64,000 nucleotides of DNA from Burkholderia ubonensis (GTDB taxonomy: Bacteria > Pseudomonadota > Gammaproteobacteria > Burkholderiales > Burkholderiaceae): assembly GCF_902833085.1 (NCBI RefSeq), contig NZ_CADFEB010000009.1, positions 376,503-440,502 on the forward strand, in the 5' to 3' direction. The notes beneath the pieces were generated by a model. That model did no database searches and was not told the origin of the DNA. It saw nothing but the letters and a program-made list of their open reading frames with translations. This document shows, one piece after another, positions 8,457 to 16,640 of the stretch. How positions within the stretch are numbered: the first letter of the stretch is position 1; every line of letters starts with the position of its first letter. The position numbers and the translations under genes are program-made.

Positions 8457-9308
8457 TTACGCCGCGATGAACTCGTGAACGTAGCGATTGAACACGCCAG
8501 GCGCTGCCGCATTCATCCCGTGCGACGCACCGGCGACGGTTTGCCGTTGCGTGTCGCCGATCCACTGCGCGAGCGTGTCGACGTTGTGGCGGAACATCTT
8601 CGGGCTGCGCTGACCGTCGATCAGCAGCGTGCGGCATGCGACATCCGCGGCCGCATCGCGCGAATACGCGGGCAGCGGGTCGCGCAACTGTTTCGGCAGC
8701 GTGCTCGCGTTGTCGATCGCCATCGTGCGGAAGCTCGCGGTGCTCTTCTTCCACGCGCCGGGGATGCTGACCGAGTCGACGAACGTCTCGAGCCCTGCGT
8801 CGACGTCGCCGTTCTCGATCAGGCTCACGGCCTTCGTGCGCAGCGCGATTGCGGCCGGCGGCAGCGTCGCTTCGCGCACGCCTTCCTGCTGCAGCGGGCC
8901 GCCCGGATCGGCGAGCGTCAGCGTCTCGACGAGGTGGGGATGGTGGCGCGCGACGTTGAACGCGACGCTGCCGCCGCGCGAGTGGCCGACGAGATGCACC
9001 GGGCCGAGGTCGAGCGCGTCGATGAATTCGGCGAGCTCGTCGACGTGGTTCTGCCAGCTGAACTCGTTCTGGATGCCGGCTTCAACCGCCGGCCAGTAGT
9101 GACTGAGGCTCGGCGCGATGCAGCGATAGTGCGCCGACAGCGCAGCGAGCTGCGGGTCCCAGTAGCGATAGTCGCAAAGCGACCCATGAACGAACACCAT
9201 CGGCGCGCCCGTGCCCTGCTCGACATACGGCAGGCTGATGCCTGACGACAGCGTCGCAAATTGCAGGTCGGGGTTCGCGAGCACCGAAGGCTCGATTCGC
9301 ATGTTCAT
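8457..9308 (-). CDS. Alpha/beta-hydrolase
   Basis: A 283-residue alpha/beta-hydrolase fold protein. The oxyanion motif is VFVHGSLCDYRYW and the nucleophile elbow GHSRGGSVA. The acid is probably in LLIDGQRSPKMF (Asp) and the base is the His in GASHGMNAAAPG near the C terminus. It has no signal peptide. It converges with the secreted-protein gene and stands alone. The sequence does not fix a substrate; esterase, lactonase and epoxide hydrolase-like activities are all possible. Confidence 0.85.
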   Translation of the reverse strand: MNMRIEPSVLANPDLQFATLSSGISLPYVEQGTGAPMVFVHGSLCDYRYWDPQLAALSAHYRCIAPSLSHYWPAVEAGIQNEFSWQNHVDELAEFIDALDLGPVHLVGHSRGGSVAFNVARHHPHLVETLTLADPGGPLQQEGVREATLPPAAIALRTKAVSLIENGDVDAGLETFVDSVSIPGAWKKSTASFRTMAIDNASTLPKQLRDPLPAYSRDAAADVACRTLLIDGQRSPKMFRHNVDTLAQWIGDTQRQTVAGASHGMNAAAPGVFNRYVHEFIAA

Positions 9309-9575
9309 GACTGAAAAAACTCACAGGTGCGTCATCACGTCGCAACTATGCCCGACCGCGGCGTTTAAGCAAAACGCATAATTTTCATCGCATCGATCAA
9401 TTTTATTGATGGTGAGCCCGCAAAGCCCCATCAGGGCGAGCGCGTTCGATCGGGCAGGGCATTCGTCCGATGGTTGTATGCGAAACGAAAGGCGGGATGC
9501 CGCGCGGCGGCGCGGCGTGAAGGAGGGGCGGGAGAGGGGCCCGGCGGGCGTAGGGGCGAGCGTTTCCGCGCGTCG

Positions 9576-9905
9576 TCAGCGCACCGCGAAGCCGGGTACA
9601 GCGCGTGCGTGGACCGGCAGGTCGTTGTCGTCGGCAAACCGCATCACGAACTCGAATGCGTCGGGGCACGCGGCCTGCAATTCGTGCGACACGAGCAGGC
9701 ACTTGACGCCGCCGTCGACGACGGGCGTCGCGAGCCGCGTCAGCGCGCTCGGGAAGCCCGGCCGCTTTTCGCCGACGAACAGCGTGATCACGCCCGCGAG
9801 ACGCTCGGGCCAGTCGCCCGGCCGGAACGTCTTCTGCGCGCGGGTGACGCCCCGGATCAGGTAGCCGTCGGTCAGGCCCTGCTCGGTGAGGTTGATGCGA
9901 TCCAT
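9576..9905 (-). CDS. DUF3579 family protein
   Basis: A 109-residue protein matching DUF3579: GYLIRGVTRAQKTFRPGDWP, ERLAGV, then CLLVSHELQAACPDAFEFV and a C-terminal basic residue. The family is common in Burkholderiales and has no defined biochemical role. It lies 47 bases downstream of the DctD-like regulator on the same strand, so co-transcription with the transporter/two-component unit is plausible. Confidence 0.8.
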   Translation of the reverse strand: MDRINLTEQGLTDGYLIRGVTRAQKTFRPGDWPERLAGVITLFVGEKRPGFPSALTRLATPVVDGGVKCLLVSHELQAACPDAFEFVMRFADDNDLPVHARAVPGFAVR

Positions 9906-9952
9906 GCCTGTACGATCCTCGTTCGCCGTCCGTATGCCGCCGTCCGCGTGCA

Positions 9953-11308
9953 TTACGCGTCGCCGCCTTCGGCTTGCGCATCGCCGCGCAGGTGGCGCAG
10001 CTTGTGATAAAGCGTCTTCTTCGGCATGCCGAGCGCATCGCTGGCATCCGCGACGTTGCCGTGGTGCCGGCGCAGCATGTCCTCGATCAGCATGCGCTCG
10101 AAATACGCGAGCTGTTCCGCGAGCGTGCCGCCCTTCGCGGGCGCGCCGCCGGCCGCCGACAGCAGGCTGTCGCCGGTCAGCCCGAGCACGAAGCGGTCGG
10201 CGACGTTCTGCAGCTCGCGCACGTTGCCGGGCCACTGGTGCGTCATCAGTTCGGACACCTGCGCAGCGCTCACGACGGGCGCGGGTTGCCCGAAGCGGCG
10301 CGCGGCCGCGAGCACGAAGTGCTCGAACAAGAGCGGCACGTCCTCGCGGCGCTCGCGCAAAGGCGGCAGCTCGATCTGCGCGACGTTCAGCCGGTACAGC
10401 AGGTCCGCGCGAAAGCGCCCGTCGGCCGCGAGCTCGGCGAGGTCGGCCTTCGACGCGGCGACCACCCGGCAATCGACCGGAATCAGCTCGTTCGCGCCGA
10501 GCCGCTCGACCACGCGCTCCTGCAGCACGCGCAGCATCTTGACCTGCAGCGCGACCGGCATCGTCTCGATCTCGTCGAGGAACAGCGTGCCGCCATGCGC
10601 CCATTCGATCTTGCCGATGCGCTTCTTGATCGCGCCCGTGAACGCGCCGGCCTCGTGGCCGAACAGCTCGCTCTCGAATACCTGTTCCGGCAGCCCGCCG
10701 CAGTTCAGCGCAACGAAATGCGCATCGCGCCGCCCGCCGAAATCGTGCAGGCTGCGCGCGATCAGCTCCTTGCCGGTGCCCGTCTCGCCGGTGATCAGCA
10801 CCGACACCGACGTATCGGCGAGCCGCAGGATCTTCTTGCGGACGTCCGCCATCGCCGGCGACTTGCCGAGTACGAGCGCCTCGATGCCCTGCCAGTTGTG
10901 CAGCGCCGCGCGCAGGCCCTGCACCTCGAGCGTGAGGCGCCGCTTCTCGACCGCGCGCGCGACGCGCCCGGCGATCACGTCGGACGAGAACGGCTTCTCG
11001 ATGAAGTCGTACGCGCCGACCTGCATCGCGCCGACGGCCGTCGAGATGTCCGCGTGGCCGCTGATCAGCACGACCGGGATCTGCGCATCGATCGCCATCA
11101 CGCGGTCGAGCAGCTGCAAGCCGTCGATGCCCGGCATCCGCACGTCCGACACGATCACGACCGGCGCGCCGGGCGCGACGTGCGCGAGCGCGTCGGCCGC
11201 CGATGCGTACGCGCTTACCTGAAACCCGGCGAGCGCGACCGCCTGCTCGACGCCGATCCGGACGTTCTCATCGTCCTCGACGACCAGCACCCGAATCTCA
11301 TCTTCCAT
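9953..11308 (-). CDS. dctD: Sigma-54-dependent response regulator, DctD-like
   Basis: A 451-residue NtrC-class activator. The receiver domain (1-120) has the acidic pocket VVEDDE and phospho-acceptor Asp55 in SDVRMPG. The AAA+ domain has Walker A GETGTGKE and the sigma-54 contact loop GAFTGA. A Fis-type helix-turn-helix ends the protein (HHGNVADASDALGMPKKTLY). It should be phosphorylated by the adjacent kinase and drive the sigma-54 promoter found upstream of the transporter. I place the start at MEDEIRV (ATG at 11308), which overlaps the kinase 3' end by 11 bases. The symbol reflects similarity of type only. Confidence 0.92.
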   Translation of the reverse strand: MEDEIRVLVVEDDENVRIGVEQAVALAGFQVSAYASAADALAHVAPGAPVVIVSDVRMPGIDGLQLLDRVMAIDAQIPVVLISGHADISTAVGAMQVGAYDFIEKPFSSDVIAGRVARAVEKRRLTLEVQGLRAALHNWQGIEALVLGKSPAMADVRKKILRLADTSVSVLITGETGTGKELIARSLHDFGGRRDAHFVALNCGGLPEQVFESELFGHEAGAFTGAIKKRIGKIEWAHGGTLFLDEIETMPVALQVKMLRVLQERVVERLGANELIPVDCRVVAASKADLAELAADGRFRADLLYRLNVAQIELPPLRERREDVPLLFEHFVLAAARRFGQPAPVVSAAQVSELMTHQWPGNVRELQNVADRFVLGLTGDSLLSAAGGAPAKGGTLAEQLAYFERMLIEDMLRRHHGNVADASDALGMPKKTLYHKLRHLRGDAQAEGGDA

Positions 11309-13181
11309 GCTCTGTCCTTTGCAGCGTGGCCGCTGCGAAATCGATACTGAACTGCGCGCCGCCCTCGTCGCGGTTCGCGGCCGTGATCTTCGCACCGAAC
11401 CCTTCGACGATGCGCGACGTGATCGCGAGGCCGAGCCCGAGGCCCTGCCCGCGCGGCTTGGTCGTCACGAACGGCTCGAACAGGTGCGGGAGCACGTCCG
11501 GCGCGATGCCCGCGCCGCTGTCGGCGATCGTGAAGCGCACGCGGCCTTGCGGATCGGACTCGCCGGCTTCGATGACGATCGTGCGCGCGGCGGCGTCGCG
11601 CACCGCGTCGAGCGCGTTGCCGAGCAGGTTCACGATCACCTGCTGCAGCTGGCTCGATTCCGCGTACACGGTCGTGCCGGGCGGGATCCGCACGTCGAGC
11701 GTCACGCCTTCGTCGCGAATCCGCGCATCGTAGATGAGCCGCGCATGCGCGACCGCTTCGCCGAGCGACACCGCGACGCGCTCGATGTCCGGCTTGCGCG
11801 CGAACGTCTTCAGCTCGCCGGTCAGCACCGCCATGCTGTCGACGAGTTTGCCGATCCGTTCGAGATTGGCGAGCGCCTGCGCCGGCTGGTTGCGTTCGAA
11901 GAAGGTGCGCGCGTTGTCGCACAGCGTGCGGATCGCGACGAGCGGCTGGTTCAGCTCGTGCGTGAGGCCCGCGGCCATCTGCCCGAGCACCGCGAGCTTG
12001 CCCGCATGCACGACCTCCTGCTGCGAATCGCGCAGGCGCTGCTCGGTGCGCTCGCGCTCGACGATCTCCTGCTGCATCCGTTCGTTCGCGGCCGTCAGCG
12101 CGGCCGTGCGCTGCGCGACGGTCAATTCGAGCCGGTCGTTCGCGCGGCGCAGCGCGTCCTGCGCATTGAGCCGCGCGGCGATCGTGCGGCGGCGCTGGAT
12201 CGCATACGCGGCATAAAGCGCGGCGATCAGGAACGCGCCCGTCACGAACGCGAACGCCATCTGCTGCTGGCGCCGCGCGCCGGCGACGTCGAGCAGCACC
12301 ATCAGCGAATCGCCGGCCTGCGGCGCGGGCCGCGACATCACTAGGTAGCGCGCGGTGTGCCCCGGGCGGCGCAAGTCGGGAAACTGGCCGAGCCATGCGG
12401 CGGCGTTCCAGCCGCCGACGCGCCGGTACGGCAGCGCCTCGACCGTGCGGCCCGCGTATTGGCGCGACGCCTGGATGTCGCGCTGCTGCTGCGCGGTGAT
12501 CGGCCGCAGCGCGGCGAACTTCCATTCGGGTTCGGTCGAGATGACGATCACGCCGTTGCCGTCGACCACCATCGCCGCGACGCCGGGCGCGCGCCATGCG
12601 AATTCGAGCGCGTCGACGCTGACCTTGACGGCTGCAGCGCCCAGCGTCCGGCCGTCGTCGCGGACCGCGCTCGCGAAATACAGCCCGGGAATGCCGGTGT
12701 TGGTGCCGATGCCGAAGAAGCGGCCGCTGCCGTGCGCGAGCGCATCCTTGAAGTAAGGCCGGTACGACACGTTGGTGCCGACGAAGCTGACCGGCTGGTT
12801 CCAGTTGCTCGCGGCGATCACCGAGCCTTGCAGGTCGATCACGTCGACCGCGCCGCTGCCCGCGTCGCGGTTCACCGCTTCGAGGTAGGTGTTGACCGTG
12901 TGCAGCAGGTCGGGAGATTCATCCGGCGGCGCTTTCAGCAGCGCGCGCACGCCGTCCTGACGCGCGACGAGCGCGGGCAGCAGCTCGAAGCGGCCCAGTT
13001 CGCTCTTCAGGCTCGCCGCGTACAGGTCGAGCCGGTGCGCGCCGACCTCCTCGAGCCCGTCGATCGCGCGATCCCACGCGAACTCGACCGCGGCGGCGGT
13101 CACGCCGACATACAGCGCGACCGCCGCCGCCCAACCCCACCACGCGATTCCCTTGAAACTCGTCTGCACGTTCGCCCTCAT
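11298..13181 (-). CDS. dctB: Membrane sensor histidine kinase, DctB-like
   Basis: A 627-residue kinase. Transmembrane helix 1 is at about residues 14-34 (WGWAAAVALYVGVTAAAVEF). A periplasmic double-Cache sensor spans about 40-300, helix 2 is near 312-332, then a coiled coil (LRRANDRLELTVAQRTAALT). The HisKA H-box is GLTHELNQPLVAIRTLCDN, followed by an ATPase domain with DSGAGIAPDVLPHLFEPF and GQGLGLGLAI. This is the architecture of DctB, which senses C4-dicarboxylates or related acids. It overlaps the regulator gene by 11 bp, so the pair is translationally coupled. Confidence 0.92.
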   Translation of the reverse strand: MRANVQTSFKGIAWWGWAAAVALYVGVTAAAVEFAWDRAIDGLEEVGAHRLDLYAASLKSELGRFELLPALVARQDGVRALLKAPPDESPDLLHTVNTYLEAVNRDAGSGAVDVIDLQGSVIAASNWNQPVSFVGTNVSYRPYFKDALAHGSGRFFGIGTNTGIPGLYFASAVRDDGRTLGAAAVKVSVDALEFAWRAPGVAAMVVDGNGVIVISTEPEWKFAALRPITAQQQRDIQASRQYAGRTVEALPYRRVGGWNAAAWLGQFPDLRRPGHTARYLVMSRPAPQAGDSLMVLLDVAGARRQQQMAFAFVTGAFLIAALYAAYAIQRRRTIAARLNAQDALRRANDRLELTVAQRTAALTAANERMQQEIVERERTEQRLRDSQQEVVHAGKLAVLGQMAAGLTHELNQPLVAIRTLCDNARTFFERNQPAQALANLERIGKLVDSMAVLTGELKTFARKPDIERVAVSLGEAVAHARLIYDARIRDEGVTLDVRIPPGTTVYAESSQLQQVIVNLLGNALDAVRDAAARTIVIEAGESDPQGRVRFTIADSGAGIAPDVLPHLFEPFVTTKPRGQGLGLGLAITSRIVEGFGAKITAANRDEGGAQFSIDFAAATLQRTEHGR

Positions 13182-13296
13182 CGATGCCCGCCGCCGGCCT
13201 GCCGCTCGCCCGCCGAATGCGCGCGCCGCGCGCCGGGCGAACCGGCGGCGGCGCTGCGCATCGCATGGCCGTCGCGAGCGGACGCGCGGCGACGCG

Positions 13297-14661
13297 TCAT
13301 CCGAGATGCGCCAGCAGGATCAGCGTCACCGTGACGACGATCGCGCCGCCGATGCGCGTCGCGATCTGCGCGAACGGCATCAGCTGCATCCGGTTCGCGG
13401 CGGTCAGGATCGCGACGTCGCCGGTGCCGCCTTGCCCGCTGTGGCATGCGTTCACGATGGCCGTGTCGATAGGGTACATCTTCATCAGGCGGCCGACCAC
13501 GAAGCCCGTGCCCATCAGCGTCGCGACCGTCGCGACGATCGTGATCACGTTGACCAGCGTGAACGCGGCGGTCAGCTTGTCCCACGGGGTCATCGCGACG
13601 CCGATCGCGAACAGCAGCGGATAGGTGACGGCGGTCGAGAAGAACTTGTAGACGACGAACGCGCCTTCCTGCAGCGGCGGCGACACCGCGCGCGCGAGCT
13701 TCACGAGCACCGCGAGGAACAGCATCGCGACCGGCGCGGGCAGGCCGAACAGCTTGTGCGCCATCAGGCCGACGAGGTACAGCGTGATCGCCGTGATGCC
13801 GGCGCCCGCGATGTGCGTGACGTCCACGTGGCCGCGGATCTCTTCGTTTTCCGGCGTCATGTCGCCGCTTTCGCCGACCTGCAGGCGGCCGTTGCCGGTC
13901 AGGTGCGGCAGGCGCTTGCCGAGCATGTCGAGCGCGCCGGACAGGATGATCGCGGTCAGGCTGCCGAGCATCACCGGCGGCAGCACGGCCGCGAACATTT
14001 CGCCTTGCGGCAGGTGCAGGATTTCCGAATAGCCGATCGACAGCGGAATCGCGCCTTCGCCGACGCCGCCCGCCATGATCGGCACGACGATGTACAGCAG
14101 CGTGTGCCGCGCACCGAGGCCGAGCGCGGTGCCGACGGCCGTGCCGACGATCGCCGCGGCGATCGAGCCGGCCGCGAGCGGGATGAAGATCTTCAGGAAG
14201 CCCTGGATCAGCACGCGCCGGTCCATGCTCAGGATGCTGCCGACGATGATCGACGCGATGAACAGGTACAGGAAGTTCGTCGACTTCGTGAATTCGGTCG
14301 TGAGGGTCAGCACGGGCTTCGGCAGCACGTGATAGTAGGTCAGCGCGGACGGCACGAAGGTCGCGAAGATCGCCGCCGCGCCGATGTTGCGCAGGAGCGG
14401 CAGGCGCTTGCCCAGTTCCGCGCAGGTGAAGCCGAAGAACGCGAGCACGGCGATCGCCATCGAGATCTCGCCGGGCACCTTTCCGGTGACCGAGAAGCCG
14501 ACGATCAGCGCGAGCAGGATGAAGTAGATCGGCAGCGGAATGATGCCGATGCGGATTTCCATCAGCTTCCACCAGCCTTCCGGCCAGAAACGGGTGCGCG
14601 TGTCGGAACGGGGCTCGGCGATCGGCTCCGCTTGGATCGGGGTGGACGTAGAGGTCTGCAA
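13297..14661 (-). CDS. 2-hydroxycarboxylate (2HCT/CitS-type) symporter
   Basis: A 454-residue inner-membrane carrier of the 2-hydroxycarboxylate transporter family. The two family signatures at the re-entrant loops are present: GGVGEGAIPLS and CHSGQGGTGDVAIL. The family imports citrate, malate or related acids with Na+ or H+. The best start is TTG at 14661, because AAGGAG lies 7 bases upstream on the minus strand; ATGs at 14685 and 14706 lack such a site and lie close to the sigma-54 start point. The adjacent DctB/DctD pair is the probable regulator, replacing the DctA carrier they usually control. Confidence 0.92.
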   Translation of the reverse strand: MQTSTSTPIQAEPIAEPRSDTRTRFWPEGWWKLMEIRIGIIPLPIYFILLALIVGFSVTGKVPGEISMAIAVLAFFGFTCAELGKRLPLLRNIGAAAIFATFVPSALTYYHVLPKPVLTLTTEFTKSTNFLYLFIASIIVGSILSMDRRVLIQGFLKIFIPLAAGSIAAAIVGTAVGTALGLGARHTLLYIVVPIMAGGVGEGAIPLSIGYSEILHLPQGEMFAAVLPPVMLGSLTAIILSGALDMLGKRLPHLTGNGRLQVGESGDMTPENEEIRGHVDVTHIAGAGITAITLYLVGLMAHKLFGLPAPVAMLFLAVLVKLARAVSPPLQEGAFVVYKFFSTAVTYPLLFAIGVAMTPWDKLTAAFTLVNVITIVATVATLMGTGFVVGRLMKMYPIDTAIVNACHSGQGGTGDVAILTAANRMQLMPFAQIATRIGGAIVVTVTLILLAHLG

Positions 14662-14722
14662 GACGTGTCTCCTTGGATTTGGCATGCCGGCGTCGCTTCG
14701 CGGCATGTGTGCGGACTGTTAC

Positions 14723-14737
14723 GCAACGTCCGTGCCA
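14723..14737 (-). promoter_or_regulatory. Sigma-54 (-24/-12) promoter of the 2HCT symporter
   Basis: The minus strand reads TGGCACGGACGTTGC, matching the consensus TGGCACG-N4-TTGC at every conserved position. GG and GC are spaced correctly. It lies about 60 bases before the TTG start of the transporter, so transcription would start near 14711. Confidence 0.85.
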
Positions 14738-14819
14738 GAAGCGGGACCGTCGGCGCGTTTGCAGGTCATTGATTTTTAATGGAATTGTTTGGTCTGCGGA
14801 AAGGGGTGCAGGGTGGTCG

Positions 14820-14835
14820 TTCCGATGTTTCGGAA
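14820..14835. promoter_or_regulatory. Candidate upstream activator site for the DctD-like regulator
   Basis: TTCCGA-TGTT-TCGGAA is a perfect 16-bp palindrome about 85-100 bp upstream of the sigma-54 promoter. That is the normal position of NtrC-class enhancer sites. Assignment to this regulator is inferred from position. Confidence 0.5.
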
Positions 14836-14919
14836 TTTCGCCAGCCGGCCGGGCCGAGATTTCAGCCTGGTGTCGGTCGTCGCCATGGCGTCGCTTGCCA
14901 CGGATACGTAGCCCACGGC

Positions 14920-15206
14920 ATGAATGAGGCGACAACTACCTGCTCGTATCGCTGGCGATCGCCGTTTATGAAGTCGCGGAATCGGACAACAAGCCGCGCG
15001 AAGTTGCTCGACAAGGAACCTTGGCCGGCGCCGGAATTGTCGGTGGCTGGGCAACTGGCGCGGCTGCGGTGGCTGGTGGGCTATGCGCTGCTGCCGCACC
15101 GGTATGTGTCGCCGTTGTCGGGTTCGTGGGAGGCATGCTGGCCGCCTATGGTGCGGATGCTGCCTTTGGTACGCTATACCCACGAACCCGCCCGATAACA
15201 CCGTGA
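14920..15206 (+). pseudogene. Orphan glycine-rich polymorphic-toxin-like C-terminal fragment
   Basis: From 14931 to the TGA at 15204 the frame encodes GDNYLLVSLAIAVYEVAE, NKPREVARQG, then an Ala/Gly-zipper hydrophobic stretch (GAGIVGGWATGAAAVAGGL, VCVAVVGFVGGMLAAYGADA) and TLYPRTRP. This resembles the tip of Burkholderia polymorphic toxins/effectors that accompany DUF7079 genes. An in-frame TGA at 14925 leaves no standard start near its N terminus. An ATG at 14920 in another frame would give MNEGDNYLL if one G were restored at 14927-14929, so a 1-base loss is likely. Its stop overlaps the next gene's ATG (TGATG). Confidence 0.55.
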
Positions 15207-15577
15207 TGGAACCATTGGACACGAAGCGCCGCGCCCCCGTGTGGCAAGCGCTCGCCGAACTCTTCGTCGGCCGCGAATTGCAGGACCACGACTATAAGTG
15301 GGTCGCCGGCATTCTGCAGAGCTCCGGATATTCGCTTGACGAGCTTGAACACATACTCAGGGAAGAGGTCGCGCCAGTCTATCGGCACAACATTTCTGCT
15401 TTGGCGATGCCTGATGAAATGGATGGCTGGACCCTGGACGAAGTGACGACCGACATTCGCGCTTACCTGGCGCGCCCGCGCCACGGTTTGCCGGAGCTAT
15501 TGAAGCGCTTCGCGACACGTAAGCTTCCGGTGCCCGTCGATATCCGGTGGGACAAGGTCCGGTCGCTACTCCCCTGA
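15206..15577 (+). CDS. DUF7079-type immunity-like protein
   Basis: A 123-residue cytoplasmic protein: RAPVWQALAELFVGREL, DHDYKWVAGILQSSGYSLDE, LEHILREEVAPVYRHN and WTLDEV. This pattern matches proteins labelled DUF7079, small helical proteins commonly sitting beside toxin tips. Its ATG shares a base with the stop of the upstream fragment, the tight coupling expected of a toxin/immunity pair. The family assignment is from memory of its conserved motifs, and the immunity role is inference. Confidence 0.65.
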   Translation: MEPLDTKRRAPVWQALAELFVGRELQDHDYKWVAGILQSSGYSLDELEHILREEVAPVYRHNISALAMPDEMDGWTLDEVTTDIRAYLARPRHGLPELLKRFATRKLPVPVDIRWDKVRSLLP

Positions 15578-15789
15578 CAGCATGAATAAGTCGGCAACTG
15601 CCTCGACGCGCGCCGCTCATATCTCCTGGTGCGATTTTCTTCGCACAATCGCTTCGTAGACCGCCCTCCCAACGCTCTCTATCATCGGCTGATCCTTTTC
15701 CGATGCGACGACCGTCCGGAGAGCGCCCACGCGTTCGCCGCGGGTTCGCTCATGCATCGATACCGTCTTTGGACAGGAGAGTGGTTTCC

Positions 15790-16629
15790 ATGCTGCATGC
15801 CGTTTTTTTCGCCCGCTTTTCCTCCCGGTCGTTCGCGCGCTTCGTCCGCCTGCTCGCAGCCGCGCTGCTCGGCGCGGCCCTGCTGGCCGGCGCGCAGGCC
15901 GAACCCGCGCCGCTGAAGGTCGGCGTGTCGACCACCCCGCAGATCGACGCGCTGAAGATCGCCGCGAAGGAAGCGAAGGCGCAGGGGCTCGACGTGAAGA
16001 TCATCGAATTCACCGACTGGAATACGCCGAACGCGGCGCTCGCGAACAAGGACATCGACGTCAACTACTTCCAGCACGTCCCGTTCCTCGAGAACGCGAA
16101 GCAGCAGCGCGGCTACAACTTCGTGTCGATCGCGCCGGGCACGATCATGAAGATCGGCCTCTATTCGAAGAAGGTGAAAAGCTTCAGCGAGCTGAAGGAC
16201 GGCGCGACGGTCGCGATCGCGAACGATCCCGTCAACGGCGGGCGCGGCCTGCTGCTGCTGCAGCGCGCGGGGCTCGTCACGCTGAAGCCGGGCGTCGACT
16301 ACCGCGCGACGACGCACGACATCGTGTCGAACCCGAAGCACCTGAAGATCATCGCGCTCGAGGCGTCGCAGCTCGCGCGTTCGCTCGACGACGTCGATCT
16401 CGCGCAGGGCTACCCGAGCTTCATCAAGCTCGCGGGCACGACCGACCCGAACAGCGCGCTGCTGTTCGACGGCACCGAGAACAAGAACTACGCGCTGCAG
16501 TGGGTCGTGCGGCCGGAGAGCGCGAACGACGCGCGCATCCGTAAGTTCATCGCGATCTATCAGACCTCGCCCGCGGTGCGCAAGGCGCTCGACAACGCGT
16601 TCGGCTCGCTGTACGCGATCGCGTGGTGA
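15790..16629 (+). CDS. MetQ/NlpA-family substrate-binding protein of a sulfur-linked ABC transporter
   Basis: A 279-residue periplasmic binding protein. The signal peptide (LLAAALLGAALLAGAQA) ends in an AQA-EP type I cleavage site; there is no lipobox Cys, unlike classical MetQ. Family marks include PLKVGVSTTPQIDALKIAAK, DVNYFQHVPFLENA, IANDPVNGGRGLLLLQ and DVDLAQGYPSFIK. The start has an AGGAG at 15775. It is the first gene of a six-gene operon with MetN/MetI and two flavin enzymes, so the ligand is more probably an organosulfur compound than methionine itself (inference). Confidence 0.88.
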   Translation: MLHAVFFARFSSRSFARFVRLLAAALLGAALLAGAQAEPAPLKVGVSTTPQIDALKIAAKEAKAQGLDVKIIEFTDWNTPNAALANKDIDVNYFQHVPFLENAKQQRGYNFVSIAPGTIMKIGLYSKKVKSFSELKDGATVAIANDPVNGGRGLLLLQRAGLVTLKPGVDYRATTHDIVSNPKHLKIIALEASQLARSLDDVDLAQGYPSFIKLAGTTDPNSALLFDGTENKNYALQWVVRPESANDARIRKFIAIYQTSPAVRKALDNAFGSLYAIAW

Positions 16630-16640
16630 CGGAGGCGCGC

